From NCBI GenBank assembly GCA_021851335.1, contig JAJZEA010000014.1, positions 1 through 62,678 of the forward strand: 62,678 nt of DNA, read 5' to 3'. Positions within the stretch are counted from its first letter, which is position 1, and every line of letters starts with the position of its first letter. Below, in pieces: positions 1 to 8,534 of the stretch. Source of the DNA: Acidobacteriota bacterium. Lineage in GTDB: Bacteria; Acidobacteriota; Terriglobia; Terriglobales; Acidobacteriaceae. The notes under the pieces are model-generated. The model ran no database searches. It was not told where the DNA came from and saw nothing but the letters and a program-made list of their open reading frames with translations. A program made the position numbers and the translations under genes.

Positions 1-106
1 GAACGATGGAGAAAAGATCGACATTGCCGCCTGCTTCAGCGATCTTGATGACCGCTGCCAGACCGGCCAGCCCACCGCCAACTACGATGATTTTGGGTGC
101 CGCCAT
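1..106 (-). CDS. sdhA: Succinate dehydrogenase flavoprotein subunit, N-terminal fragment
   Basis: Only the first 35 codons lie in the window; the gene runs off the left edge. It starts at an ATG whose complement is at 104-106. The N-terminus reads MAAPKIIVVGGGLAGLAA, a Rossmann GxGxxG dinucleotide-binding loop of the FAD domain of SdhA/FrdA. It lies about 100 bases downstream of sdhC on the same strand, matching the sdhC-sdhA-sdhB order used by b558-type succinate dehydrogenases. The product would oxidise succinate at the cytoplasmic face of complex II. The identification leans on the neighbour, because the fragment alone fits many FAD enzymes. Confidence 0.8.
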   Translation of the reverse strand, partial: MAAPKIIVVGGGLAGLAAVIKIAEAGGNVDLFSIV

Positions 107-202
107 GAGATTGATTCCTGTCCTTTCCTGCCTGTTCTCCGGATACCTTCGGAGAGCGTTTTCCACTATGCCTGGGTTCTTGTGATTCCGCTCGACCGCC
201 GC

Positions 203-979
203 CTATGACAAGGATGCACCCGGCGAAGGTGGCGCGTACAGCATGGTTTGTGCTGGCATCACATCGGCGGGAGCATTTTTGTAATCCGGCCCAACGAAAG
301 CGTAAATGCTGGCCAATCCCATGATGGCAAGCACGACGCCGAGCACGACGCAGACATAACCGAAGCGGCGGCGGGCATTGGCTCCGGGCGTGATGCCCCA
401 CTTGGCCGCGAAGAGCCAAATGCCGTAGGAGAAGTGCCAGCAGACGGCGATCATGGCGATGACATAGACGGCCAGCATCCAAGGGTTGGACAACTCCATC
501 TGAACCTTATGGAAGGCCGCGCCGGGATGCTCCGGGAGGCTGACGCCCATGAAGCGCTGGCGAATGACGTGCTGGACGATGTAGACGAAAGCGATGTAGC
601 CGGTCCAGCGCTGCATCATATACATCCAGTTGCCGGACCAAGGATAGTAGATGACGTTGGCCTTGCCGCGCATGGCGATGTAGACGCCATAGAGCGCGTG
701 ATAGGCAAGCGGGATGAAGATCAGGCCGACCTCAAGGAAGCGGACGAGCGGCAGGCTGTTGAGAAATTTGACCTGTTCGGCGTAGGCCAGCGGGCCTTTG
801 AGCGCTTCAAAATTGGAGAGCAGATGCTCGATCAGGAATGCGCCGATGGGCACAATGCCGGAGAGCGAATGCAGCTTGCGAAAAAGAAACGAGTTGCCTT
901 TCCCGGCGCGGAGCGGTTCGACACCGCGACCGACGGGGCTGGAAGTCTGGCTTGCATCAGGGCGTGCGGCGGTGGCCAT
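203..979 (-). CDS. sdhC: Succinate dehydrogenase cytochrome b558 subunit
   Basis: 258 residues with five hydrophobic helices after a soluble N-terminus of about 35 residues, the arrangement of the single-subunit dihaem anchor of Bacillus/Wolinella-type complex II. Candidate haem ligands are His37 (in RKLHSLSG), His52, His94, His137 and His182, each in or next to a helix. It anchors SdhAB to the membrane and passes electrons between succinate and quinone. I chose the ATG at 979 because an AGGAG sits 8 bases upstream. An in-frame ATG at 1042 would add 21 residues but lacks comparable support. The sdhA start follows downstream, so this is an operon. The 166 bases upstream (980-1145) presumably hold the promoter, but I see no strong consensus there. 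Confidence 0.9.
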   Translation of the reverse strand: MATAARPDASQTSSPVGRGVEPLRAGKGNSFLFRKLHSLSGIVPIGAFLIEHLLSNFEALKGPLAYAEQVKFLNSLPLVRFLEVGLIFIPLAYHALYGVYIAMRGKANVIYYPWSGNWMYMMQRWTGYIAFVYIVQHVIRQRFMGVSLPEHPGAAFHKVQMELSNPWMLAVYVIAMIAVCWHFSYGIWLFAAKWGITPGANARRRFGYVCVVLGVVLAIMGLASIYAFVGPDYKNAPADVMPAQTMLYAPPSPGASLS

Positions 980-1145
980 GGGTAATGCTCCTGAAAGATT
1001 CGAGTCGACGGCCTGAAGTAATTCCCGGAAAGTAACATTCAAGCCACATCTGCATTATTGGTTCCGGCAACGAGACCGTCAAGGAAACCGGGAAGTCTTT
1101 TGCCGCATTGCGAAAAAGCAGGGGAACCCGGCGTAGAAACAGTGC

Positions 1146-1940
1146 TCAATACCAGCAGGATGGAGCGATGCGGCGCAAAAGTGCGCGGACCGCCTGATCA
1201 AAACGATGGCCGAGAGTCTGGTAACTGCGTGCCTTGAAGCCGGAGTAGCCGACGGGATCGATGTTGCAGGGAAAGCGCAGGTAAACACGAGGCTGGCCCA
1301 GCGTGCGGATGACGCGGGAGTAGAGAAGCTGCTCCAGCAGGCGAAGGTCGGTGGTGTTCATCGCGCGGTGCGACCCACGCAGGTGGGAGTCGTAAAAGAC
1401 GTGTGAGCAGGCGAAGAGTTGCACGCGCGCATCCGCTCCGTGTCGCGGCCAGGGAAAGCGGCGACAGTCGATCAACAGCTCCGGCGCAGCGGGCAGGCGA
1501 TCGAGCGCGTGGCCAAGAGCAGGAAAAACGAGCCGTCCAGTGGTCTTGATCATATGCGTGGTGGCGCGGCGCAGTTCCGAGCGGTCAAGACCGGCGTCGA
1601 GCAGCTCCATCTCGGAGTAGCCGTAGTTGAAACCCTCCGGAATGGGACTGGCGGGGATGGAGAGAAATTCGACGAGCTTGTGAGCCGGATTTTCGCGCTC
1701 CGCAATCGCCTGCAAGGACGAGAGATCCGAGCTGGAGTTTTCCAGAAACAAAATGCGGTCGGCACAGGGATGCGTTTCGCCAAGCCAGAAGCGCAGCGCC
1801 TGCTGATAGTCGGCCAGTCGCAAAACCGGATCAGCGCGCAGAACGTCGGCCCGCGGAGATGGCTGGATGGTGGCCGTCATGACCAGCAGCCAGGTGGCCG
1901 CGTGAGTCGAGTGGACTTCCGGAATGGAAATGGTAGACAT
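1146..1940 (-). CDS. Conserved-looking protein of unknown function
   Basis: 264 residues, no signal peptide and no membrane helix. The body has the rhythm of a soluble alpha/beta protein: a strand LLVMTATIQP, an acidic/basic helix DPVLRLADYQQALRFWL, a second strand RILFLENSSSDLSSL, then IKTTGRLVFPAL. The TATI start and the ENSS and KTTGR segments recall glycosyltransferase-like proteins of surface-polysaccharide loci, but I cannot assign a family. A GGAG lies 9 bases before the ATG at 1940; an internal ATG at 1880 is an alternative start. It is 33 bases downstream of bshB1 on the same strand and could be cotranscribed with it. Confidence 0.6.
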   Translation of the reverse strand: MSTISIPEVHSTHAATWLLVMTATIQPSPRADVLRADPVLRLADYQQALRFWLGETHPCADRILFLENSSSDLSSLQAIAERENPAHKLVEFLSIPASPIPEGFNYGYSEMELLDAGLDRSELRRATTHMIKTTGRLVFPALGHALDRLPAAPELLIDCRRFPWPRHGADARVQLFACSHVFYDSHLRGSHRAMNTTDLRLLEQLLYSRVIRTLGQPRVYLRFPCNIDPVGYSGFKARSYQTLGHRFDQAVRALLRRIAPSCWY

Positions 1941-1973
1941 CCCAAGCGCTCCAGCGGCAGACAGATCGAGGAC

Positions 1974-2717
1974 TCAGATGGACTGGACAGGAATGAGCGT
2001 AAGGTCATCGACGAGACCAACCTCGCGCTGAACGAACGGTTCGCCATAGCGGACACCGGCGAGCAGGCCGTAGTGGCGCGCCTCGGCCAGAAGGCGCTCG
2101 CGTATCTCCTGCTCCGGAACAAAGAGACTGCTTCCCTGCTGCTGACTGGAGTATTGCGAGCGATACGCCATCAGCGACTGAATTCGAGTCTCCATGTAGG
2201 GGGTGATATCGACGATGAAAGTGGGGCGCACATCGGCGTAGAGGCTGGCATACACAATCTTGAATGGACGATGAGGAGCGTCCTGCCCGAGATCGCCGCC
2301 GGAGAAGTTGCCGAGACCGGCAAGGAAGCAGGCATCATAGCCGAGTGAAGCACAGATTGCGTGATCCGGGTGACGTGCCTGACCGTAAGGCAGGATGACG
2401 ACGCGCGGTCGAAGACGACGGAGGACTCGAGCGATGGCGATGCGATTTTCCAGAGAGTTGACGATGGCGCCGTCGGGAAAATCGAGCGCTTCGCGATGCG
2501 ATAGGCGCAGGATTGCGGCAGCTTCCTGAGCCTCTGCGGCACGCTCGGCGGCTGTACCGCGCGTACCGGATTCGCCACGCGTCAGATCGAGGACTCCGGT
2601 GCGGAGGCCGCGGTCAGCCATGCGAAGCAGCGTTCCGCCACAGGTTTGCTCAACGTCATCCCGATGTGCGGCGATGGCGAGTACATCGAAAGGCGTCGCT
2701 GTGCCGGGTTGATCCAT
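1974..2717 (-). CDS. bshB1: LmbE-family deacetylase, probably bacillithiol biosynthesis BshB1
   Basis: 247 residues. Zn-hydrolase of the LmbE/PIG-L fold. The metal and catalytic motif is AHRDDVE (His18, Asp20, Asp21, Glu23) and the second site is RHPDH (His116-His119). The segments LDLTRGESGTRGTAAERA and EALDFPDGAI are characteristic of BshB1, which removes acetate from GlcNAc-malate to give glucosaminyl-malate, the second step of bacillithiol synthesis. Length is near the family's usual 235-240. The proline of the usual AHPDD motif is Arg19 here. bshA and bshC are not in the window. The same fold also deacetylates mycothiol precursors and other GlcNAc compounds, so the substrate is inferred. 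Confidence 0.85.
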   Translation of the reverse strand: MDQPGTATPFDVLAIAAHRDDVEQTCGGTLLRMADRGLRTGVLDLTRGESGTRGTAAERAAEAQEAAAILRLSHREALDFPDGAIVNSLENRIAIARVLRRLRPRVVILPYGQARHPDHAICASLGYDACFLAGLGNFSGGDLGQDAPHRPFKIVYASLYADVRPTFIVDITPYMETRIQSLMAYRSQYSSQQQGSSLFVPEQEIRERLLAEARHYGLLAGVRYGEPFVQREVGLVDDLTLIPVQSI

Positions 2718-2764
2718 GAAACAAGTCGTGTCAACAGGTCTTCGAAGCGAATGGGGGGAACGGG

Positions 2765-4177
2765 TCAGTAATCAGTGTTATCAGCATCCGTCGTTGCATC
2801 CATGTAGGCAACGTCGTAGGCCGTTCCGGTAACCGTCACGTAAAAATTGTTGATCGCTGTGCCATCGACAGTCGAGAAGATATAGACCTGACCACCCTCG
2901 GCGACATAGACCTTGTGCAGCGTCAGAATGGCGGCGATTCCGGTCAGGTCGCCCTGAAACGGTTCGAGCAGAGTAGCGGAGTTGGTGGCCGTGTTGAACA
3001 TGGTCAAACAACCATACGGCTCGCCTCTGGCGTAGCGCTCACCCTGTTCGCAACGAACGCCTCCAAGCCACAGCGTGTTGTCGTCGGCGAGCACCATTTT
3101 TGTGGGTTGGCCCGGCGCGGCGTCACTGACAGAGACCGGGTTGCCTGCGGTGTTATTGGCAAGATTGATAGGAGTCAGAAACCCTGCAAACAGTCCGTCT
3201 GGCTGCGGCTGCTCGCCATAGACATAGAGCGTGTTGCTGTCGACCAGACCATTGCTGGCACCGCCCGGCGTCAGGATGGTTGTAGGTGAAGTGGGAATCG
3301 AACCCGACTGCTGGCCGCTTTGAATAATCAGGGGCGCCGTGGGAAGCAGTGCAACCGAGGACTGATTGCCGCCACACTCCGGACCGCAGTTCAAAACATA
3401 GGCCGTGCTGCCGTCTGCGCTCCAAAGCGCCTTGATGGGGCGATCAAACTGGATTGCATGATGACTGCTGTCGGCAACCTGAAAGAGACACATTCCAGGA
3501 GCATTCAAGGGTTCGCAATCAACCGCATTGGGTGGCCAGGTGGATGGGCCTCCGCTGTAAGCTGTCGTTTCAAAGCCCTGAAGCTTGCGCGGATAGTAGG
3601 CGTAGTTGGAGTTTTGCACAAAGGCAAGAGCAACCGAACCGCCGGGGTTGGTGGAAACCCGATATACCCCGGGCAGACCAAGGCTATAGATCTTGCCGCT
3701 CACTTTATCCACGACATTGAGGAAGTGCGCCTGCTGATCCGCCGCAAAGACAAATAACTGACTGCGTGTGACGAAGATGCTGGATGAAAGGGTTCCCAGG
3801 CTGGCGATGGCTCCGCCATTGCTCTCCTTCTGATAGTTCACCAGCGTAAAAGAGCCGTCCCCCGAACCGTACACTGCGCCGAGTTGCTCTTCAGGCATGT
3901 TCTGAATTGTGCTTGGCTCTGAGCCAGAGTAGCCGGAAATGCTGAAGCCGGGCACTCGGTCGTTATAGCTTTGCCGAATGTCATAGTAGGCATCGACAAT
4001 CTCTAGCGCGCCTTTGCTGAAGGCGCTTGGATTCTGGATAGCAATGAGAACACGGTTTGCTATTCCGCTGGGCGGCAGAACACGGCCAGCGAAATAGAAG
4101 TTGTTACCACAGCCCGAAAGCACACCTGCGGTCACCAAAGCCGCGAGGGCGCAGAGAGCGAGACCCCTTTTCTTCAA
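2765..4177 (-). CDS. Putative lipoprotein, beta-propeller-like, function unknown
   Basis: 470 residues. The N-terminus MKKRGLALCALAALVTAGVL ends in a lipobox LSGC, so it should be exported and lipid-anchored at about Cys23. The mature part is rich in Gly, Ser, Thr and Asn and has repeated short strands such as GSGDGSFTLVNYQ, NTLYVYGEQPQ and KVYVAEGGQVYIFSTVDG. This suggests a surface protein with NHL/YVTN-like propeller blades, common in acidobacterial genomes. The start is TTG at 4177, with GAGG 9 bases upstream. No catalytic motif was seen. It is the last minus-strand gene before the divergent region at 4178-4548. Confidence 0.7.
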   Translation of the reverse strand: MKKRGLALCALAALVTAGVLSGCGNNFYFAGRVLPPSGIANRVLIAIQNPSAFSKGALEIVDAYYDIRQSYNDRVPGFSISGYSGSEPSTIQNMPEEQLGAVYGSGDGSFTLVNYQKESNGGAIASLGTLSSSIFVTRSQLFVFAADQQAHFLNVVDKVSGKIYSLGLPGVYRVSTNPGGSVALAFVQNSNYAYYPRKLQGFETTAYSGGPSTWPPNAVDCEPLNAPGMCLFQVADSSHHAIQFDRPIKALWSADGSTAYVLNCGPECGGNQSSVALLPTAPLIIQSGQQSGSIPTSPTTILTPGGASNGLVDSNTLYVYGEQPQPDGLFAGFLTPINLANNTAGNPVSVSDAAPGQPTKMVLADDNTLWLGGVRCEQGERYARGEPYGCLTMFNTATNSATLLEPFQGDLTGIAAILTLHKVYVAEGGQVYIFSTVDGTAINNFYVTVTGTAYDVAYMDATTDADNTDY

Positions 4178-4548
4178 AATCCTCTACCTCATTCAAAACG
4201 AGCTGTCTGGGCAAGTATAGCAAACCGGGGGACCCAATCCGGACCTTATGAACGGGTACGGTGAGTCACTGGATGGAAGCGGCAGCGGCTCGATCCGCAT
4301 GGAGGTGGATCGAAACCGAAATAAAGTGACTCTGCGCCCCAGGCATGCATACCGTAGTTCGACGCAAAGCCAAGGATATGGGAAGCACGGAGTCACACTG
4401 GCGCCCTCCTGTCACTGCTGCTCCACCCCGAAGTGAGAACCTTGGCAGTGAGTCGGGGGAAGTGGGTTGGATCTCTCATTCCAGCGGGCAATCCGTGTAC
4501 TAAGCGCACGCCCACGGAGCGGCAAAACGCGATAGCATCGTAAGTATT
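4178..4548. other. Divergent intergenic region
   Basis: 371 bases between the lipoprotein gene (minus) and the methyltransferase/MTHFR gene (plus). No convincing ORF, tRNA or known riboswitch consensus was found; in particular no SAM-I, SAH or cobalamin core. It must contain promoters for both genes, but no clear -35/-10 pair stands out. Two interleaved helices can be drawn at 4412-4458 and are listed separately. Confidence 0.6.
4412..4458 (+). promoter_or_regulatory. Possible leader pseudoknot upstream of the methyltransferase/MTHFR gene
   Basis: Bases 4412-4418 (TCACTGC) are complementary to 4445-4451 (GCAGTGA). Bases 4426-4430 (CCCCG), inside that loop, are complementary to 4454-4458 (CGGGG), just beyond the closing arm. 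The two helices would form an H-type pseudoknot about 90 bases before the start codon. The complementarity is directly visible; a regulatory role is speculation and chance pairing is quite possible. Confidence 0.2.
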
Positions 4549-6447
4549 GTGCCCGACAAGAAGCAAACCTCTCTTTTGACAGCGTTGTTTCAGGATCGCC
4601 CCGTGCTGTGTGACGGCGCGATGGGAACCGTGCTGTATGGCCGTGGCGTGTTTATCCATCGCTGCTACGACGAGCTGAATCTTTCCGATCCATCGCTGAT
4701 TCTTGCGATTCACGAAGAGTATCTACAAAGCGGCGCAGAGATTCTGGAGACGAATACCTTTGGCGCCAATCGCTTTCGGCTGGAGCGGCATGGACTGAAC
4801 GGCAAGGTCGGGGAGATCAATGCCGCCGGAGTCCGCATTGCACGCGAGGCGGTCGGACATTTCAAAGACAAGCAGGCCGGCGAGGCGTGGGTGGCGGGAG
4901 CGATTGGACCGCTTGGAGTGCGCCTCGAACCGCTGGGGAAGATTTCACTCTCGGAAGCGAGAGCGGCTTTTGAAGAACAGATTATGGCGCTGGTGAACGC
5001 AGGCGTTGATCTGCTGATTGTGGAAACAATGCCGGCAGTGAACGAGGCGCGGGAGGCATTGCAGGCCGCGAAGACGATTGCTCCGGAACTGCCTGTTGCT
5101 GTGATGATGACGGTGGATGAAGATGGCCGCTGCCTGGATGGAACGACGCCCGGGCATGCTGCAGCGATCCTGACGGAAGCCGGAGCCGATGCGGTGGGAT
5201 GCAACTGCTCGACCGGCCCGGCAACCGTGTTAACCGCCGTGGAGGCGATGCGCAGTGCGACGCATCTTCCAATCATGGCCATGCCGAATGCGGGGATGCC
5301 TCGCGCAGTGGAGGGCCGCAATATCTACTTGTGCTCGCCGGAGTACATGGCGAGCTTTGCGCGCAAGGCGGTGAAGGCCGGAACGCAGTTTGTGGGCGGA
5401 TGCTGTGGAACGACGCCGAATCACATACGCGCGATGAAGTCTGCGCTGCGCGCTTTAGATGCGCAGACACATATCACATTGATGGAGCCAACACAGGCTG
5501 AAATCAGTGCGGAAACGCCGCCTTTGCCCCTGGCTCAACGGTCGACGATCGGCAGGCTAATTGCAGAAGGAAAATTTGTGACGATGGTGGAGATTGTGCC
5601 GCCACGCGGAATCAACTCTTCCAAGGAACTGGAAGGGGCAAAGCTGCTCACTTCGCTCGGCGTACACGCAATCAACGTGCCGGACTCTCCGCGCGCATCT
5701 GCAAGAATGAGCGCGCAGAGCCTGTGCATCCAAATTCAACAGCAGACGGGTATCGAAACGGTTCTGCACTATACGTGTCGCGATCGAAATATTCTGAGCA
5801 TTCAATCGGACCTGTTGGGCGCCTCATCGCTGGGACTGAAGAATATTCTTTGCCTGACCGGTGATCCGCCGAAGCTGGGCAACTATCCGGATGCAACGGC
5901 GGTCTTCGATGTGGATGCAATCGGGTTGGTAAATATTGTTCGACGCTTGAATCATGGTCTCGACATCGGTTCCAACGCGATTGGCGATTCGACAAACTTC
6001 ACGATTGGCGTGGCAGCCAATCCCGGTGTTCCTGATCTTGACCAGGAACTGCGACGCTTTGCCTGGAAGGTGGATGCGGGAGCGGAGTATGCCATTACGC
6101 AGCCGGTTTTTGATATGCGTCTGCTAGAGAGCTTCCTGAAACGTATCGAATCATTTCGGATTCCAGTGATTGCCGGAATCTGGCCGTTAACCAGCCTGCG
6201 CAACGCGGAGTTTATGCGAAACGATCTGCGCGTTTCCATGCCGGAAGCCGTGATGCTGCGTATGGCTCAGGCAGAGACGGCGGAAGCGGCTCGAGCCGAA
6301 GGAATTCGTATCGCTCAGGAGATGCTGGCCGAGGCGCGACCCATGGTACAGGGTGTCCAGGTGAGCGCGCCTTTTGGTCGTTACGCATTGGCTGCGGAGA
6401 TATTGGATCTGGTCCTGCCCGGGCGGAAGGACGCTTCGTCGCTGTAG
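4549..6447 (+). CDS. Bifunctional homocysteine S-methyltransferase / 5,10-methylenetetrahydrofolate reductase
   Basis: 632 residues. Residues 1 to about 305 form a homocysteine S-methyltransferase barrel with the Zn cysteines in GCNCSTGP (about Cys218) and GGCCGTTPNHI (about Cys285-286). Residues from about 330 to 632 are a MetF-type FAD reductase, with VEIVPPRG at the start of the barrel, HYTCRDRN and NILCLTGDPP in the middle, and AEYAITQPVFD near the end. This is the YitJ-like fusion that makes 5-methyl-THF and methylates homocysteine to methionine. It has no cobalamin-binding domain. The start is GTG at 4549 with only a weak ribosome site. xseB begins 31 bases downstream. Confidence 0.92.
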   Translation: MPDKKQTSLLTALFQDRPVLCDGAMGTVLYGRGVFIHRCYDELNLSDPSLILAIHEEYLQSGAEILETNTFGANRFRLERHGLNGKVGEINAAGVRIAREAVGHFKDKQAGEAWVAGAIGPLGVRLEPLGKISLSEARAAFEEQIMALVNAGVDLLIVETMPAVNEAREALQAAKTIAPELPVAVMMTVDEDGRCLDGTTPGHAAAILTEAGADAVGCNCSTGPATVLTAVEAMRSATHLPIMAMPNAGMPRAVEGRNIYLCSPEYMASFARKAVKAGTQFVGGCCGTTPNHIRAMKSALRALDAQTHITLMEPTQAEISAETPPLPLAQRSTIGRLIAEGKFVTMVEIVPPRGINSSKELEGAKLLTSLGVHAINVPDSPRASARMSAQSLCIQIQQQTGIETVLHYTCRDRNILSIQSDLLGASSLGLKNILCLTGDPPKLGNYPDATAVFDVDAIGLVNIVRRLNHGLDIGSNAIGDSTNFTIGVAANPGVPDLDQELRRFAWKVDAGAEYAITQPVFDMRLLESFLKRIESFRIPVIAGIWPLTSLRNAEFMRNDLRVSMPEAVMLRMAQAETAEAARAEGIRIAQEMLAEARPMVQGVQVSAPFGRYALAAEILDLVLPGRKDASSL

Positions 6448-6478
6448 CGATCGAGAAAGCAGAGAAAGAAGAACGACG

Positions 6479-6721
6479 ATGGCAAAGTTTGAAGAGGCTC
6501 TGAGCAAGCTGGAAGCAATTGTCCAACAACTGGAAAAGGGCGAACTGACACTTGAAGATTCCGTGCGATTGTTTGAACAAGGCGTGCAACTCTCCACAGC
6601 CTGCCGACAGGAACTTGATTCCGCCGAAGGACGCGTGCAGAAGCTGATTGCACAGCGAGATGGAGTGTTGAGCCTGGAGACGTTTGAATCGGAAGACAGA
6701 GCCGGAGAGAGTCGAAGCTGA
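6479..6721 (+). CDS. xseB: Exodeoxyribonuclease VII small subunit
   Basis: 80 residues, the normal XseB length. The hallmark KFEEALSKLEAIVQQLEKGE followed by LTLEDSVRLFEQGVQL forms the two-helix hairpin that binds the long coiled coil of XseA. The complex degrades single-stranded DNA in both directions in repair. The start is the ATG at 6479, with a purine-rich AGAAAGAAG upstream. The upstream frame stays open into the preceding gene, but that part does not look coding. xseA is not in this window, so the two subunits are unlinked here. Confidence 0.93.
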   Translation: MAKFEEALSKLEAIVQQLEKGELTLEDSVRLFEQGVQLSTACRQELDSAEGRVQKLIAQRDGVLSLETFESEDRAGESRS

Positions 6722-6845
6722 AGTGAGCGAAAGAACCAACTCCGTCAGCGGGAAATGGCATCAGAGACTTTGTTCAGGCTCGCGATGAAAACGTTCTCGG
6801 TTGATTGTTGCAGTGCGATGACGTATCCAGGAGGAAAGCATTCCA

Positions 6846-7625
6846 TTGGACATTGAACGAAATGAAGCATTTCGACTGGATGGCTGCGTTGCACTAATCA
6901 CGGGCGGGGCAAGCGGCATTGGCGAGGCAACCGCGATCGAACTGGCACGTGCCGGAGCGTATGTCTACATCGCCGATATTCAACTGGATGCAGCGCAACG
7001 ATTGGCGGCGTATCTTGTGGCCGCTGGATTGCATGCGGTTGCAGTCCAGATGGATGTGACAGACGCGAGTTCTATTGCAGCCGTTGCGAACCATCTGACG
7101 CAGTTGGACCTGCTTGTCAATAACGCAGGGGTTGGACATGTGGGTTCGGTTGCGACGACGGACGAGGAAGATTTCGATCGACTGATGCATGTGAACGTTC
7201 GCTCGGTGTATCTAGTGACGCGCGCCATGCTGAAGTTGCTGCTGGCCAGCGAGCGCAAAGGCTGTGTTGTAAATATTGGATCGGTTGCCGGGATGATCGG
7301 CATCCGGCAGCGCTTTGCGTATTGCACCAGCAAGGGCGCTGTGCTGGCCATGACACGACAGTTGGCGGTGGAGTATCCACGGGAGTTGCGCGTGAATGCC
7401 ATTTGTCCGGGAACCGTGGAGACACCGTTTGTCGAGGGATATCTGGACAAATATCACGCGCACGAAAAGGAAAAAGTGCGGGAGGAGTTGCGCGCCCGTC
7501 AGCCCATCGGACGGCTGGGGACTCCGAACGACGTCGCATCGATGGTTCGCTATCTTGCTTCTGCGGAGGCGAGCTTTGTGACTGGCTCTTTGATGACCAT
7601 CGATGGTGGATGGACAGCAGCTTAG
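6846..7625 (+). CDS. Short-chain dehydrogenase/reductase, probably sugar or sugar-acid oxidising
   Basis: 259 residues, a classical SDR. NAD(P) loop ITGGASGIGEAT at residues 18-29, LVNNAGVGHVG, catalytic Ser at about 146 (NIGSVAG), Tyr159 and Lys163 (YCTSKGA), and the C-terminal VTGSLMTIDGGWT. Asp at IADIQ after beta-2 suggests NAD preference. The start appears to be TTG at 6846, because a strong AGGAGG lies about 10 bases upstream and no closer ATG exists. It lies 46 bases upstream of an FAH-family hydrolase gene and close to a fuconolactonase-like gene. That context points to 2-keto-3-deoxy-L-fuconate dehydrogenase or L-fucose/L-rhamnose dehydrogenase. The exact substrate is not readable from sequence. 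Confidence 0.88.
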   Translation: MDIERNEAFRLDGCVALITGGASGIGEATAIELARAGAYVYIADIQLDAAQRLAAYLVAAGLHAVAVQMDVTDASSIAAVANHLTQLDLLVNNAGVGHVGSVATTDEEDFDRLMHVNVRSVYLVTRAMLKLLLASERKGCVVNIGSVAGMIGIRQRFAYCTSKGAVLAMTRQLAVEYPRELRVNAICPGTVETPFVEGYLDKYHAHEKEKVREELRARQPIGRLGTPNDVASMVRYLASAEASFVTGSLMTIDGGWTAA

Positions 7626-7671
7626 ATAGGTTTTTTACGGAACAACCGGGAGAAGCAATGCGGGGGAAGCA

Positions 7672-8517
7672 ATGAAACTAGTGACATTTTCCACACGAGA
7701 GAGAATCGAAAAGCCAGGCTATCTGCTGGAGGCATCGGGTGAAGTGCTTGACCTGTCCGGTTGCTATAAAAGCACATTACAGGTCATTCAAAGCTCGGAT
7801 GCAACACCCACCGATGCAGCACGATTTCCGCTGCATGAAGTCCGGTTGCACGCGCCGATCAGGAACCCGCCCCGGATATTCTGCATCGGGTTGAACTATT
7901 GCGATCATGCGATCGAATCGCGACTGGAGATTCCCAAGTTTCCGGTTGTATTTTTCAAGATGACTCCCTCCATCATCGGACCCGATGAAGCCATTCTGCT
8001 ACCGCGAGAAACGGCAGAGCCAGACTATGAAGCAGAGATGGCGGTGGTGATGGGCAAAGGTGGATATCGGATATCGGCGGAAGCTGCGATGGAGCATGTG
8101 TACGGCTATACGATTCTCAATGATGTGAGCGCGCGCGATGTGCAATTCTCAACATCGCAGTGGTCACTGTCAAAAAGCCTGCCCACCTTCTGCCCGATGG
8201 GGCCTGCGATTGTGACCAAGGATGAGATTGCTGATCCGCATGCTCTGCGCATCCGGCTGGAGATCAATCAGGAGTGTATGCAGGACTCGAAGACGAGTGA
8301 GTTGATTTTTCGCGTGCCGGAACTGATCGAGTACATCTCGTCGCTGACGCCGCTTCTTCCTGGAGACGTGATCTCGACGGGCACGCCGAGCGGTGTGGGT
8401 TTTGCACGTGTTCCGCAGCGCTGGCTGCGAGACGGGGATCAAGTGAGTATCACGATCGAGGGTCTGGGAACGCTGAACAACCCTGTGACTACCGAAGAAA
8501 ATCCTCGTTCGCTGTAA
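7672..8517 (+). CDS. Fumarylacetoacetate hydrolase-family protein, probably 2,4-diketo-3-deoxy-sugar acid hydrolase
   Basis: 281 residues. The FAH fold is shown by IFCIGLNYCDHAIESRLEIP, the metal-binding DYEAEMAVVMGKGG, GYTILNDVSARDVQ, and the C-terminal GDVISTGTPSGVGFARVP. In the oxidative L-fucose and L-rhamnose pathways a member of this family cleaves the diketo acid to pyruvate and lactate; others act on ureidoglycolate or fumarylacetoacetate. The start ATG at 7672 has GGGGGAAG upstream. It follows the SDR gene closely and converges, 5 bases apart, on the lactonase gene, supporting the sugar-acid role. The last codons lie in a small tandem repeat. Confidence 0.87.
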   Translation: MKLVTFSTRERIEKPGYLLEASGEVLDLSGCYKSTLQVIQSSDATPTDAARFPLHEVRLHAPIRNPPRIFCIGLNYCDHAIESRLEIPKFPVVFFKMTPSIIGPDEAILLPRETAEPDYEAEMAVVMGKGGYRISAEAAMEHVYGYTILNDVSARDVQFSTSQWSLSKSLPTFCPMGPAIVTKDEIADPHALRIRLEINQECMQDSKTSELIFRVPELIEYISSLTPLLPGDVISTGTPSGVGFARVPQRWLRDGDQVSITIEGLGTLNNPVTTEENPRSL

Positions 8518-8534
8518 AAATCCTAGTTCGCTGT
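8499..8534. repeat. Short tandem duplication across a convergent gene junction
   Basis: A 17-base unit occurs at 8499-8515 and again at 8518-8534 with one mismatch (C to A). The first copy encodes the last codons of the FAH-family gene. The second contains the TAG stop of the oppositely oriented lactonase gene. It looks like a local slippage duplication that reset the 3' end of one gene. Confidence 0.6.

Noticed and set aside
4178..4548. SAM-I, SAH or cobalamin riboswitch before the methyltransferase/MTHFR gene
   Set aside because: None of their conserved core sequences is present; only weak helices can be drawn.
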